A stretch of 64,000 bases of DNA from the NCBI GenBank assembly GCA_019894975.1, contig JAGXNO010000003.1:80922-144921 (forward strand), in the 5' to 3' direction. Shown here in pieces: positions 26,751 to 35,489 of the stretch. The position numbers were made by a program, and so were the translations under genes. The notes under the pieces were generated by a model. It was not told the origin of the DNA. It did not search any database and worked only from the letters and a program-made list of their open reading frames with translations. This stretch comes from Promethearchaeota archaeon. Its GTDB lineage: Archaea; Asgardarchaeota; Lokiarchaeia; Sigyniarchaeales; SOKP01. Numbering within the stretch: the stretch's first letter is position 1; each line of letters starts with the position of its first letter.

Positions 26751-28253
26751 ATGACAGAGAATAATACAGAAAAAATCGAAACTCAATATGATTATTCCTT
26801 TGAGTATATTCAGAAGAAGCTTGAAGGCAAGAAAGATAGCTTCGGAATGCTCATGAAAGAGATCGTTCGCACAGGAGTCTGCACCGAATGTGGAACTTGT
26901 GCGGCTGTTTGCCCTGTTTTAGAATGGGATCATGTTACAGCACAACCAAAATTAACGGGTAAATGCACTGGCTGTGGTATTTGCTATAATCAATGTCCTC
27001 GAACTATCACCGACCCTTATGTCTTGATGGGGCAATTCGGTACAGGTTATGTTGCAAACACTAATATTCCAGAAGTTATCGGAGGTCAGGATGGAGGAAC
27101 TGTAACAAGTATCCTTTGTTATTTATTTGATGAACATTTAATTGATGCGGCGATAGTAACAATGAAGGATCCCAGTAAACCATGGCATCCCGTTGCACAA
27201 ATTATTACAAGTAAGGATGATGCAATTAAATCTTCAGGATCTATTTATAGTCATTCCCAAACAGTGGAAGCGTTGATGGATGCTATTAGACAGGATTTCA
27301 GATCAATAGCATTCGTAGGTACCCCTTGTAATATAGATGCTGTGAAAAAGATGTTTGATAGTCCAACAGGAATGTTAAAATATTTCATGCGTGCTCACGT
27401 GCTCTCTATAGGATTATTCTGCATGGATTCATTTGCTCCTGAAGCTATTTATCCATTTTTCGAAAAAGATGGTATAGACTTATCAAAAGTGCAGAAAATG
27501 GATATTAATAAAGGTAAATTTCACGTATACTATGATCCAGAGGCAGAACCTATAAAGTCCTACACTATCAAACAATTAGACAAATTCAAATCTTCAAGTT
27601 GTAATTTTTGTACAGATCTGACTGCTGAAAACGCGGACATATCAGTTGGTTCGGTAGGAAGCGGTGCTAAGAGGAATACAGTCTTTGCGAGAAGCGGTCT
27701 TGGACGAGAAATTATGGAAGATGCTGCTGAGAAAGGATACTTGACAATAGAACCATTTAATGCGATTAACTTGAATGCTGTTTTATTCTTAGCTAAGCTT
27801 AAAAAGGTTGCGCAGTATAACATTCAAAAAAGAAAAGTCTTTATAGTGAGAGATACCGTTGAGGAAGAGGAGCCTAGAATTGAAACAAAACCAGAGATTC
27901 AACAAGATTCTGTTAAATCACCTCTGGGTACAAGGAAATTTATTAGTGCTTCACAAACTTTAAAAGAAAGAGAAAAGGTAGTAACACTCTCCTTAACGAA
28001 TACAATAGGTTATGTGCTAGAAGATCTTAAAATAAGAATTGTTACTGTCGAAGAGCTTTTTGAAAAAAGACCCTGGATTACAACCATCAAGGAGTTATTC
28101 CCATTTGAAACAATTGAAATAGGATACCCTCTTGATGTCCCCGAAGGACAACCAATTGCCGCAAATATCTTAGTAGAAGCATCAACGGAATCTTTTGGAA
28201 AACTTTTTTCAAGAACATTTAAAGTTGCACCAACGGAAGAAAAAACTAAATAA
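26751..28253 (+). CDS. Orphan FrhB-like protein with C-terminal beta domain
   Basis: The 500-residue protein has the FrhB core: CTECGTCAAVCP and CTGCGICYNQCP (about residues 43-85), GQDGGTVTS, VGTPCNID, a CNFCTDL cysteine pair and DISVGSVGSG. These proteins bind FAD and coenzyme F420. A further stretch of about 110 residues (about 388-500) follows a proline/acidic linker and looks beta-rich (VVTLSLTNTIGYVLEDLKIRI, AANILVEAS); I do not recognise it. The gene is apart from the Hdr island and lies 74 bases upstream of the Rag-like GTPase on the same strand. Confidence 0.85.
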   Translation: MTENNTEKIETQYDYSFEYIQKKLEGKKDSFGMLMKEIVRTGVCTECGTCAAVCPVLEWDHVTAQPKLTGKCTGCGICYNQCPRTITDPYVLMGQFGTGYVANTNIPEVIGGQDGGTVTSILCYLFDEHLIDAAIVTMKDPSKPWHPVAQIITSKDDAIKSSGSIYSHSQTVEALMDAIRQDFRSIAFVGTPCNIDAVKKMFDSPTGMLKYFMRAHVLSIGLFCMDSFAPEAIYPFFEKDGIDLSKVQKMDINKGKFHVYYDPEAEPIKSYTIKQLDKFKSSSCNFCTDLTAENADISVGSVGSGAKRNTVFARSGLGREIMEDAAEKGYLTIEPFNAINLNAVLFLAKLKKVAQYNIQKRKVFIVRDTVEEEEPRIETKPEIQQDSVKSPLGTRKFISASQTLKEREKVVTLSLTNTIGYVLEDLKIRIVTVEELFEKRPWITTIKELFPFETIEIGYPLDVPEGQPIAANILVEASTESFGKLFSRTFKVAPTEEKTK

Positions 28254-28314
28254 ATTTTATTAGAAAAGTATAATGAATATAATTATAGGAAAAAAATAAA
28301 AACAGAAAACTAAA

Positions 28315-28330
28315 AAGGTGAAAAATAATT
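28315..28330 (+). promoter_or_regulatory. Ribosome-binding site setting an AUU (or AUA) start
   Basis: AAGGTGA (28315-28321) contains an in-frame TGA at 28319-28321. The codons after it read AAA ATA ATT AAA ATA GCT, and no ATG, GTG or TTG follows until 28469. ATT at 28328 lies 6 bases after the site and gives the standard GTPase beginning MKIALIG; ATA at 28325 is the alternative. Confidence 0.6.
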
Positions 28331-29236
28331 AAAATAGCTCTTATTGGACTTTCTGGATGTGGAAAAACAAGTGTATATTCTGTAGCGTTTGCTGCTAAAA
28401 GTCCTGAAGATACCAAAGGTTTAGCACCAACAATATTATATGAAACAAGAAGACATCCTTTTTTAGGTTTGCAAGTTGGAATCTTTGACTTCGGTGGACA
28501 AGATCAGTTTAGAAGCGAGTATTTAGCTAAACCTGAGATTTTCAGAGGTACCGATATCCTTATTCCTATCGTAGATTTACATGAACCAAAGACCTTTGAG
28601 GATGCCAAACAATATTTTATAGATTTATTGGATCTCTATCGCAAAAATAATGAGAAACCTAAGATTTTCTTATTTCTCCATAAGTACGATGTAGAAAATT
28701 ACCAGAAAGAACTTCTCGATACTAATGTAAAAAATGCGAAGGAAATCTTTTTGGATTTGTTTAAGGACTATGATTTCGATTTTATGCTCACAAGTATCTA
28801 TGAACAAGATAAATTGGCTAAAGTATTTAGAGATATCTTAATCTCACAATATTCTGAATTAAAATCTCATGTAGAAAAAGCAGAAAAGCAATTAGATGAC
28901 ATTAAAGCAAAAGTTATTATTGCTGATATTTCTGGTAATGTAATTGTTCATAATGTTCAAGGTGTAAGTAGTGGACTGACATTAAGGGGAGATTTAAGAG
29001 ATTTTATTAATGCTTGTAATACGGTGAGAGAGAATATATTTATGTCAGATTCTGCAAAATTCAGTGGACGTAATGATGACGGGAAAGATATAGAGCTTCA
29101 TATCTTTAAGTATATCATATCTGTGCTTGTTATGAAAAGTAGCGATTTAGACAGAGATTCTCAAGATAAATTGAATATGTTATTGAATGATATGAAATTA
29201 TTTGCGGATCTGATTATTTCAGCTCATTCAGATTAA
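28328..29236 (+). CDS. Rag/Gtr-like small GTPase with C-terminal roadblock-like domain, apparent AUU start
   Basis: From ATT 28328 the protein is 302 residues. The P-loop is GLSGCGKTS (7-15), switch 1 lies near LAPT (about 32-35), G3 is DFGGQ (54-58), and G4 is HKYD (118-121) in place of NKxD. Residues about 190-290 look like a roadblock/longin domain (KVIIADISGNVIVHN). This G-domain plus roadblock order is that of eukaryotic RagA/Gtr1 GTPases, which act with roadblock scaffolds at membranes. The first canonical start (TTG 28469) would remove the P-loop, so the non-AUG start is needed for a working protein. It follows the orphan FrhB-like gene by 74 bases. Confidence 0.85.
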   Translation: MKIALIGLSGCGKTSVYSVAFAAKSPEDTKGLAPTILYETRRHPFLGLQVGIFDFGGQDQFRSEYLAKPEIFRGTDILIPIVDLHEPKTFEDAKQYFIDLLDLYRKNNEKPKIFLFLHKYDVENYQKELLDTNVKNAKEIFLDLFKDYDFDFMLTSIYEQDKLAKVFRDILISQYSELKSHVEKAEKQLDDIKAKVIIADISGNVIVHNVQGVSSGLTLRGDLRDFINACNTVRENIFMSDSAKFSGRNDDGKDIELHIFKYIISVLVMKSSDLDRDSQDKLNMLLNDMKLFADLIISAHSD

Positions 29237-29325
29237 TTAAATTGAACAAAAATATTTTTTACTCTTTTCTATTTTTTTAGTTTTTGATAAGATATAACAT
29301 ATTACTGTAGGTTGAGATTAGTTTG

Positions 29326-29916
29326 GTGAAAAGGTGTAATTGGGGTAATTATAACGATCAAATGAAAGAGTATCATGATACTGAATGGGGTGTTCCTGTG
29401 CATGATGACCGTCTTCTTTTTGAATTTCTGACATTAGAAGGAGCTCAAGCAGGTCTAAGTTGGAATACGATATTGCAAAAGCGTGAGAACTTTAGAGAAG
29501 CTTTTGATAATTTTGATTATAATAAAATAGCTGCATACGGTGAAAAAAAAGTAGAAGAATTGCTTAATAATGCGGGGATTATAAGGAATAGACTAAAAAT
29601 TGAATCCACAATCGTAAATGCTAAGGTTTTATTAAAAGTACTAGAAGAGTTTGGTTCTTTCGATAATTACATATGGGAATTCATAGATAACAATCCCATT
29701 ATAAATAAATTTAAGACATTAGAAGAATTACCCCCAAAAACGGAGCAATCAGAGCGAATTAGCAAAGCTCTAAAGAAGCGTGGATTCAAATTTGTTGGAC
29801 CAACGATAATTTATAGTTTCATGCAAGCTGTAGGAATGATAAATGATCACACAATTGATTGCTTTAGATACGAAGAAATAAATCAAATTATAAGAAAAAG
29901 TGTCTATATTAAGTAG
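29326..29916 (+). CDS. tag: DNA-3-methyladenine glycosylase I
   Basis: This is a 196-residue base-excision repair glycosylase. It starts MKRCNWG, continues with YHDTEWGVPVHDD and ends with HTIDCFRY. The family's zinc ligands (N-terminal Cys and His, C-terminal HxxxC) are present, as is the EGAQAGLSWNTIL active-site region with its glutamate. It removes 3-methyladenine from DNA. I chose GTG at 29326 because family members begin directly with the zinc-binding Cys region; TTG at 29323 is also possible. Its end overlaps the convergent receiver gene by 8 bases. Confidence 0.95.
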   Translation: MKRCNWGNYNDQMKEYHDTEWGVPVHDDRLLFEFLTLEGAQAGLSWNTILQKRENFREAFDNFDYNKIAAYGEKKVEELLNNAGIIRNRLKIESTIVNAKVLLKVLEEFGSFDNYIWEFIDNNPIINKFKTLEELPPKTEQSERISKALKKRGFKFVGPTIIYSFMQAVGMINDHTIDCFRYEEINQIIRKSVYIK

Positions 29917-30295
29917 CTTCATTTTCAATAACTGAATATTTCTCAACCATTGTAATCAATGTATTTAAGTCAATGGGTTTCTCTAAAAAATCAATAGCAC
30001 CTATTTCTAAAGCCTTTTTTTTTATTGTGTAATCAGCACTTACGAAAATGATTTTAATATCAGGACTGATACTAAGAATTTCCTCTGTTGTCTCTAATCC
30101 ATTTTTTACAGGCATTCGATGGTCCATTAGAATAAGATTGGGTTTATTTGCAATCTCTTTAAAGATATTGATTGCTTCCTCTCCATTATATGCTTTTGCA
30201 ACAACTTCATGTCCTTCTATAACTAAAAATTGCTCGAATAGCAAAACCACATCTGTATCATCATCGATTATAAAGATCTTAGTTATTTTGAACAC
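29909..30295 (-). CDS. Stand-alone response-regulator receiver (CheY-like)
   Basis: The 128-residue product is a single receiver domain. An acidic DDD triplet lies near residue 11, a phospho-acceptor Asp sits in LILMDHRMP (about 58), FVSAD provides the switch Ser/Thr region, and FLEKPID contains the conserved Lys-Pro. No output domain is attached. It lies 9 bases after the membrane protein at 30305-31153, which has a histidine-kinase-like H-box, so the two probably form a signalling pair. Confidence 0.92.
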   Translation of the reverse strand: MFKITKIFIIDDDTDVVLLFEQFLVIEGHEVVAKAYNGEEAINIFKEIANKPNLILMDHRMPVKNGLETTEEILSISPDIKIIFVSADYTIKKKALEIGAIDFLEKPIDLNTLITMVEKYSVIENEAT

Positions 30296-30304
30296 ATCAC
30301 CTGT

Positions 30305-31153
30305 TTAAAGCTCTCTTATCTCCTTTATAAGTTTAGCCGATTCCTTACATTTTTGATTAATTAACTCTAAGTTAGATTTCTCTTGACTAGTCAAATTTGC
30401 ACTTAAATTGATTAGTTCTGAAGAGCTCTTAATAACCTGCATAATATTTCCCAAATTATGAGAATACTTATCTTTCAAAACATACTTCTCTCTAGAAGAA
30501 ATAGTGTATTCAAGATGAACGAGTAAAATTATGAGAATAACTGAAGAACTAATAGACGGAACATAATAAAGCACTATAAGTAATGTATCTTCAGCATTGT
30601 ACAACCCATAATTATAGCCCGATAAAAAACTTATAGCTGAAATGGGAAAATAACTAATAAATAGAAATACAATTGCATAATACCATCTTATACTTTTTCC
30701 CATATATTTGACAAATTCTTTCCTTTTTATTGGAGGTACAATATAACCGATTAATAGTAAAATATAAACAAGGAACACCGAAAATAGCATTGTAAGTGTA
30801 AAACCAATTATAATATATAGTAAAAGGGGTAACGAGAATGATAATATCACTAAAAATGTAAATAGTCTAAGAGGTACAATCATATAATAAGTAAAAAAAC
30901 CCCAAGTATAAAAACCAAAACCACCGAGAGCAAATGTTACATTTAAGACAAGATAAAATTCCTTTAAACCATTTACTTCGGTCATATCTGCAAGGATAGG
31001 AAAAATGTTTGCTACTATCCAAAATAACCAACTGAATATAAATAGTAAAAATTTACTATCCCTTGAATCGTGAAAAAATTCAATTGAAACTGCTAATCCT
31101 ATTACTCTTATAAAAATAAACATAACCAAACATAATAATACAAGATCATTCAT
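30305..31153 (-). CDS. Membrane sensor with kinase-like H-box but no ATPase domain
   Basis: The protein is about 282 residues from the ATG at 31153, which has AAGGTTAG 6-8 bases upstream; a TTG at 31207 is possible. About seven membrane helices fill residues 1-210. A short cytoplasmic helix pair follows, with DKYSHNLGNIMQVI, resembling the phospho-accepting H-box of histidine kinases. The protein then ends after about 50 residues (KLIKEIREL), with no N, G1 or G2 box and therefore no ATP-binding domain. The receiver gene follows at once, so no lost kinase domain is hidden downstream. It may depend on a separate kinase or act as a phosphotransfer scaffold. Confidence 0.75.
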   Translation of the reverse strand: MNDLVLLCLVMFIFIRVIGLAVSIEFFHDSRDSKFLLFIFSWLFWIVANIFPILADMTEVNGLKEFYLVLNVTFALGGFGFYTWGFFTYYMIVPLRLFTFLVILSFSLPLLLYIIIGFTLTMLFSVFLVYILLLIGYIVPPIKRKEFVKYMGKSIRWYYAIVFLFISYFPISAISFLSGYNYGLYNAEDTLLIVLYYVPSISSSVILIILLVHLEYTISSREKYVLKDKYSHNLGNIMQVIKSSSELINLSANLTSQEKSNLELINQKCKESAKLIKEIREL

Positions 31154-31358
31154 TTCTTCTAACCTTAAAAGATAATAGCTGATATCGATGGAAGCTTTAG
31201 GGAACAAATTCTTCTGTTTCTAATGTAAAATATAATAGAATTTGTATTTAATTATTCTCAGTTCAATTACTAATTTGTAAAAATGTATATAGTTGAAGTT
31301 TATTGAGAATTTAATAAGTAGATTTTTATTTATGTTAGATAGAATGTAAAGTGATTAT

Positions 31359-31544
31359 ATGAGATGTGAGGGTTGTTTAAAGCAAGAAAATTTATATATG
31401 TGCTTTTTTACAGACAAAACAAAAGAAATCTATTACTGTGCTAAATGTTTAGGTAAGTTGTTAATAGAAGATCCGTATCCAATTTATAATATGAGCAAAC
31501 TTCAATTCACTTGGAAAAAAACGGAAGTTGCTAAAAATGAATAG
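31359..31544 (+). CDS. Small zinc-ribbon-like protein (61 aa)
   Basis: The peptide carries two C-x2-C pairs (RCEGCLK near residue 3-6 and YCAKCLG near 27-30) separated by about 20 residues, suggesting one zinc site, and a basic C-terminal tail. The start is the ATG at 31359. I do not recognise a family. It is convergent with the HAD gene. Confidence 0.6.
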   Translation: MRCEGCLKQENLYMCFFTDKTKEIYYCAKCLGKLLIEDPYPIYNMSKLQFTWKKTEVAKNE

Positions 31545-31579
31545 AGCTAATTTCTGTTTCTATTTTAGACAATTTGAGA

Positions 31580-32308
31580 TTAATCACTATTTAAAATCAA
31601 ACTATGTAAATCATCGAGAGTTCCTTTGTAAGTAGGCTCTGGAATATTAATATCCACCTTAGTATAGGGGCTATTAATCAAGAAAGTGTGAATCCCTAAG
31701 CGTGCTGAAATAAGATCCCTAGCTTCATCACCCACCATAAGACAGGCTTCTGGGGGATGGTTTATACGATCGAGAATTTGTTCATAATAAAGTAAATTTG
31801 ATACTGATTTGGTGGCATAACTGTTTTCCAAGGTGGTGATCAAAAGGTAAGGAAAGTCTGCCACCCCTGCCCATTCTAGGCGTTGTTTAATGGCAATTGC
31901 GGGGAGAAGAGGAGTGGTTGCAATGACAACATCATAACCCTTATTAAAGGCAGTTTGAACAACTCTGCGTGCATCTGGTTTTCTTTGAGCATGTTGGCGT
32001 AATAGGGAAAAACCATCTTCATAAAATTTAGTAATTAACGGTTGAAGTTCTTCTTGAGAATGACCCTCTAAAGGGAAAAAGACACTTTCATATAATTCCT
32101 CATTTGATTTTTGTCCATTATTCTTTTCTACTACCTTTAAAGCTTTCAATATTTTAGATATAAACTTTTTTGGAGGTACAAGGTGAGCAACTCGCTGAGC
32201 TAAAAGATTTAAGTATTGAAATATAAATTTATCTAACTTAATTTCAAGGAGAGTGCCATCTAAATCAAAAAGTATAGCTTTGATATTCTTGTGAAGAGAA
32301 TCCTTCAT
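31580..32308 (-). CDS. HAD-superfamily hydrolase
   Basis: The 242-residue protein has the four HAD motifs: FDLDGTLL near residue 14 (nucleophile and acid aspartates), an ATTPLLP threonine motif II, a lysine in the region before motif IV, and VGDEARDLISARLG as motif IV. A helical cap lies between the first two motifs, as in phosphoglycolate-phosphatase-like enzymes. It should hydrolyse a small phosphate ester; the substrate is not evident. It stands alone. Confidence 0.9.
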   Translation of the reverse strand: MKDSLHKNIKAILFDLDGTLLEIKLDKFIFQYLNLLAQRVAHLVPPKKFISKILKALKVVEKNNGQKSNEELYESVFFPLEGHSQEELQPLITKFYEDGFSLLRQHAQRKPDARRVVQTAFNKGYDVVIATTPLLPAIAIKQRLEWAGVADFPYLLITTLENSYATKSVSNLLYYEQILDRINHPPEACLMVGDEARDLISARLGIHTFLINSPYTKVDINIPEPTYKGTLDDLHSLILNSD

Positions 32309-32575
32309 TCTATCATTGCACAGGTTATTTTTTTTCTATAATAATTATTGATAGGAATTTCACCTATTTACTTTTTCGCAATTCATAGGATTCAATTCAT
32401 AGAAATATGCAATGAACGAAAGGAAAAAAAAATGTTAACAAATATGATAAAAAATCTTAAATAAAAAAAGGACTTTCCTATATCGTCAAACCTTAACAAA
32501 TGAAATAAAAAGTTTTTATTTTTATCTATCTTTTAATACAATTAATATAAAAAATTACAATTATTCTGTTTAGAC

Positions 32576-33790
32576 TTGGTAATTTTACAGTTAACTGATT
32601 TAAATAAAGGTTCTGTGTTCATTGGAGACAAATTAAATATCAAAACTCAATTCGAATTTGAAGAAGATACTGATATTTTATGGAGTGGTATTAGATTAAT
32701 AACTAATCCACCATGTCTTAAAGAAGTACAAGTCTCAAAAGAAGAAGTTTTCTCAAAAGGACATTTTGAAGCGGGGAAATATGTAAGAGAAAAGTCTATT
32801 CTTATAAATACTAACGTTGTGCCCACAATTAAAAATAGAGACTTTGAATATCACCTCAAATTAATCTTAAGACAGCCTAATCCTCTTAATCCAGAAGATG
32901 ATCTAGTTATTAACAAAGCTCATGATATTGAAATAAAAGCTAAAGATTCTGGATTCCAAGCAAAAGTTCCAAAACCAATTTCATTTTCATTATCAGGATT
33001 AAATATTATGTTAAGTAAGGATGTATACAAACCAGGGGAAACAATTAAAATTAACTTTTCCTCAGAAGAGCTCAAAGAACTCGAAGTAAGGTTATTACAA
33101 GATGCTAATGTTGTATGTCATTGTGAAGCTTATGGCCAGACATGTAGCAAAGTTGATCAGTTACCACCTGCAATTGCAGGAGATGTTCGAACTACGAATT
33201 TAGAAAAGGAATTTCTATTATTAAAGGTTCCTGAAATTGCCGAACCTTCTTATAATTTTATCTATTCTCCATCTGAAAAAGAACAGTTTGGTTTTAGATA
33301 TGGAGCATACACACAATGGAGTCTGTTATTTATAGGTAAGAGAAAACCTGAGTTTGGTACAGAAACCATAAAATTTGGTGTTCCTATATCGATTGCATCC
33401 TCGCCATTAGTAATTGAAAAAGTTGCAGTAGATTTATTTACGGGGGGAACTTCTGGAGCATCAAGCTTATTTGATGGGGTTTCATCTAAGTTCCAAAAAA
33501 CCTATAAAGTGATTTCAATTGATTCTGATATTGATAAATATAGAATAAAGATTAAAAATATATCAAAAGAGGATCTGAAAGGAGTTACAATTAAGGTTTT
33601 AGGATTACAAGAAGGTTTATTTGAAACCTCACCAAATTTGACTGGTTTTAATGTTTGGAAACAGGGGGAGGAAAAGGAAATTATTTATGAAATTAAACAG
33701 GATATATCAGCACTTATTTCTATTTTAGAAGATAATAATCAACAGAATATAAGGATCCAATCACCTGTTTCAACCACGAGCTTTTTCTAA
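32576..33790 (+). CDS. Arrestin-fold protein
   Basis: The 404-residue product starts at TTG and consists of two beta-sandwich halves. The first (about 1-130) holds GDKLNIKTQFEFEEDTDILWSG-type strands; the second (about 140-300) begins FSLSGLNIMLSKDVYKPGETI, a typical arrestin C-domain opening. A cysteine-containing loop (VVCHCEAYGQTC) and a serine-rich tail (about 300-404) follow. Arrestin-like proteins are known eukaryotic-signature proteins of Asgard archaea and act in membrane trafficking in eukaryotes; the role here is inferred. It is convergent with an MglA-type GTPase gene. Confidence 0.7.
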   Translation: MVILQLTDLNKGSVFIGDKLNIKTQFEFEEDTDILWSGIRLITNPPCLKEVQVSKEEVFSKGHFEAGKYVREKSILINTNVVPTIKNRDFEYHLKLILRQPNPLNPEDDLVINKAHDIEIKAKDSGFQAKVPKPISFSLSGLNIMLSKDVYKPGETIKINFSSEELKELEVRLLQDANVVCHCEAYGQTCSKVDQLPPAIAGDVRTTNLEKEFLLLKVPEIAEPSYNFIYSPSEKEQFGFRYGAYTQWSLLFIGKRKPEFGTETIKFGVPISIASSPLVIEKVAVDLFTGGTSGASSLFDGVSSKFQKTYKVISIDSDIDKYRIKIKNISKEDLKGVTIKVLGLQEGLFETSPNLTGFNVWKQGEEKEIIYEIKQDISALISILEDNNQQNIRIQSPVSTTSFF

Positions 33791-33808
33791 TAGCATTCCT
33801 AAAGTAGA

Positions 33809-34402
33809 TTAATTGATCGCTGATATCAATTTATGATCATAATATTTGTTCAAAACTAATCGTATAATGTCTTCAAAACATTCTAAAACACCTTCTCCAC
33901 TTACAGCGATAGTGTATCTTGAGTCTATGTTTTGATATTGGTGAAAATCAATCTGTTTTAAGAATTTTGTGGATGGGAATTTATTTGGTAAATCTTGTTT
34001 GTTGAAAGCAACTAAAATTGGAAGATCTTTTAAAGCGTCCCCAAAGTAAGATACTAACTCCCTCCATGAGATCATATCTCGTTCATAAACATCTTCCTGT
34101 GAGTCAAGAACAAAAATAATACCATCCACAGCTTTTAATGTGATAGGTCTTGTTATTAGATAGAAATTTTGCCCTGTGGTGGTATAGAGACTAATTTTAA
34201 GAATCCAATCTTGATTTTGAAAAGACATTGTCCCATAATCGAAGAATAGAGTCCGATTAACTGTACTTTCAATGCTAAGAATTTTATCTTCTTTCCCAAA
34301 ATGAGCAAATAATGTTTTAATTGAAGTAGTCTTCCCGGATAATGCGGGTCCAAAATACACTATTTTAATGCTTATCGTCTTCTCAACAGGATCAATAATC
34401 AA
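33809..34402 (-). CDS. MglA-type small GTPase
   Basis: This is a 197-residue single-domain G protein. G1 is GPALSGKTT (about 18-26), G3 is replaced by TTTGQNF, G4 is NKQD and G5 is in VSGEGV. The absent G3 aspartate and the TTGQ switch resemble the MglA/Arf-like bacterial and archaeal family that works in polarity and surface organisation. No roadblock (MglB-like) partner is adjacent. The neighbouring arrestin-fold gene is convergent, only 18 bases away. Confidence 0.88.
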   Translation of the reverse strand: MIIDPVEKTISIKIVYFGPALSGKTTSIKTLFAHFGKEDKILSIESTVNRTLFFDYGTMSFQNQDWILKISLYTTTGQNFYLITRPITLKAVDGIIFVLDSQEDVYERDMISWRELVSYFGDALKDLPILVAFNKQDLPNKFPSTKFLKQIDFHQYQNIDSRYTIAVSGEGVLECFEDIIRLVLNKYYDHKLISAIN

Positions 34403-34514
34403 ATTTAGTTCAACTTAAAACAAGTTTAATTTCAAGTTGAACTATAACCTTTTAAAAACCGAGGTTTTTTTATTTAAATTTAAATAAAGAAATGGTAGTC
34501 CTACATCTTTCTGG

Positions 34515-34907
34515 CTAAAGAGTAGAAAAAATAAGCAAGTTTCCTTTTAACTCACATTTCAATAGATCTCTTAATATTAAAAGTTCAATGTCTCTTCTTA
34601 AAATTGCTTCACTTATGTTTAATTTATTATTTTCTTTTAACTCTTGGTTAAGATCTTTGAATGAAATTGAATTTTTTTTACTAGGCATTTTATTTAGATG
34701 TGTAAGAATTACTTGCTGTTGATATGCTGACTTACAATTGGAATCAAGTTGGTAAAGTTGATGCGTTAAATTATAATCAAGGCTATCTTCATTTGTTCTT
34801 TCAGCATTTTTCAGAAAATCTAAGACTTGTAATGCTTCTGGGTAATTTTCTTCAACCATTAAATTCCTTACTTGATTTAATTTTTCAATAAATTCTTTGG
34901 CATTCAT
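34515..34907 (-). CDS. Helical protein with C-terminal winged-helix-like segment
   Basis: The protein is about 130 residues from the ATG at 34907; an in-frame GTG at 34931 is possible. The first half is helical and repeat-like (LNQVRNLMVEENYPEALQVL). The second half (about 70-130) looks like a winged helix (ISFKDLNQELKEN, EAILRRDIELLILRDLLKC). This resembles small PCI- or ESCRT-type winged helices only in general shape; I do not recognise a family. It lies between the MglA-like and NifU-like genes on the same strand. Confidence 0.55.
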   Translation of the reverse strand: MNAKEFIEKLNQVRNLMVEENYPEALQVLDFLKNAERTNEDSLDYNLTHQLYQLDSNCKSAYQQQVILTHLNKMPSKKNSISFKDLNQELKENNKLNISEAILRRDIELLILRDLLKCELKGNLLIFSTL

Positions 34908-35006
34908 GATAAGTATTGGAAAACTCCTCACTTAATGAATTTTAGATTAATTATGTTTTAAAATTAAAAAAGGGAAAAATAAAAGAGAAAATAACTTAAA
35001 GGTTCG

Positions 35007-35237
35007 TTAGAAGGGAACACTTATAACTTCTTTAACTTCGGGAATATGAGTTTTTAAGGCTCGTTCAATCCCGAATTTTACTGTTTGTTGGCTCATTGGA
35101 CATCCAGCACAATGACCCATTAAGCGAACTTTAACCGTTCCATCTTCCTCGACTGAGACTAGCTCAACATCGCCACCATCCATTTGGAGCTGGGGTCGAA
35201 TCTTTTCAATGATTACCTTGACTTTTTCTTCATCCAT
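35007..35237 (-). CDS. NifU C-terminal-domain (Nfu) iron-sulfur scaffold protein
   Basis: The 76-residue protein is a stand-alone NifU-C domain: MDGGDVELV near residue 19, the cluster-binding CAGCPMS motif near 43-46, and a helical end. Nfu proteins bind a 4Fe-4S cluster between two subunits and pass it to apo-proteins. This suits an organism with the many iron-sulfur proteins seen in this window. It is a single gene. Confidence 0.95.
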   Translation of the reverse strand: MDEEKVKVIIEKIRPQLQMDGGDVELVSVEEDGTVKVRLMGHCAGCPMSQQTVKFGIERALKTHIPEVKEVISVPF

Positions 35238-35489
35238 TATATCTTCACTCGTTTAAATTATATTATATTCTTTAATTAAATAAAGACGAATTATCTTTTA
35301 AAGGGTTGTTTTTATAAATTATTAAATTTTTACGAATATCTCCTAAGTAGATATCAATTAAAATCAAAAATAGTTATGTATCTATTAATTAAGGAAATTT
35401 TCGAGATAATTCTTAGAATTCTTAGAAAAGTTAATTATCTGTCATTAATTATTTAGATTATATTTAACAATTGAAGTTTTGTAAAAATT

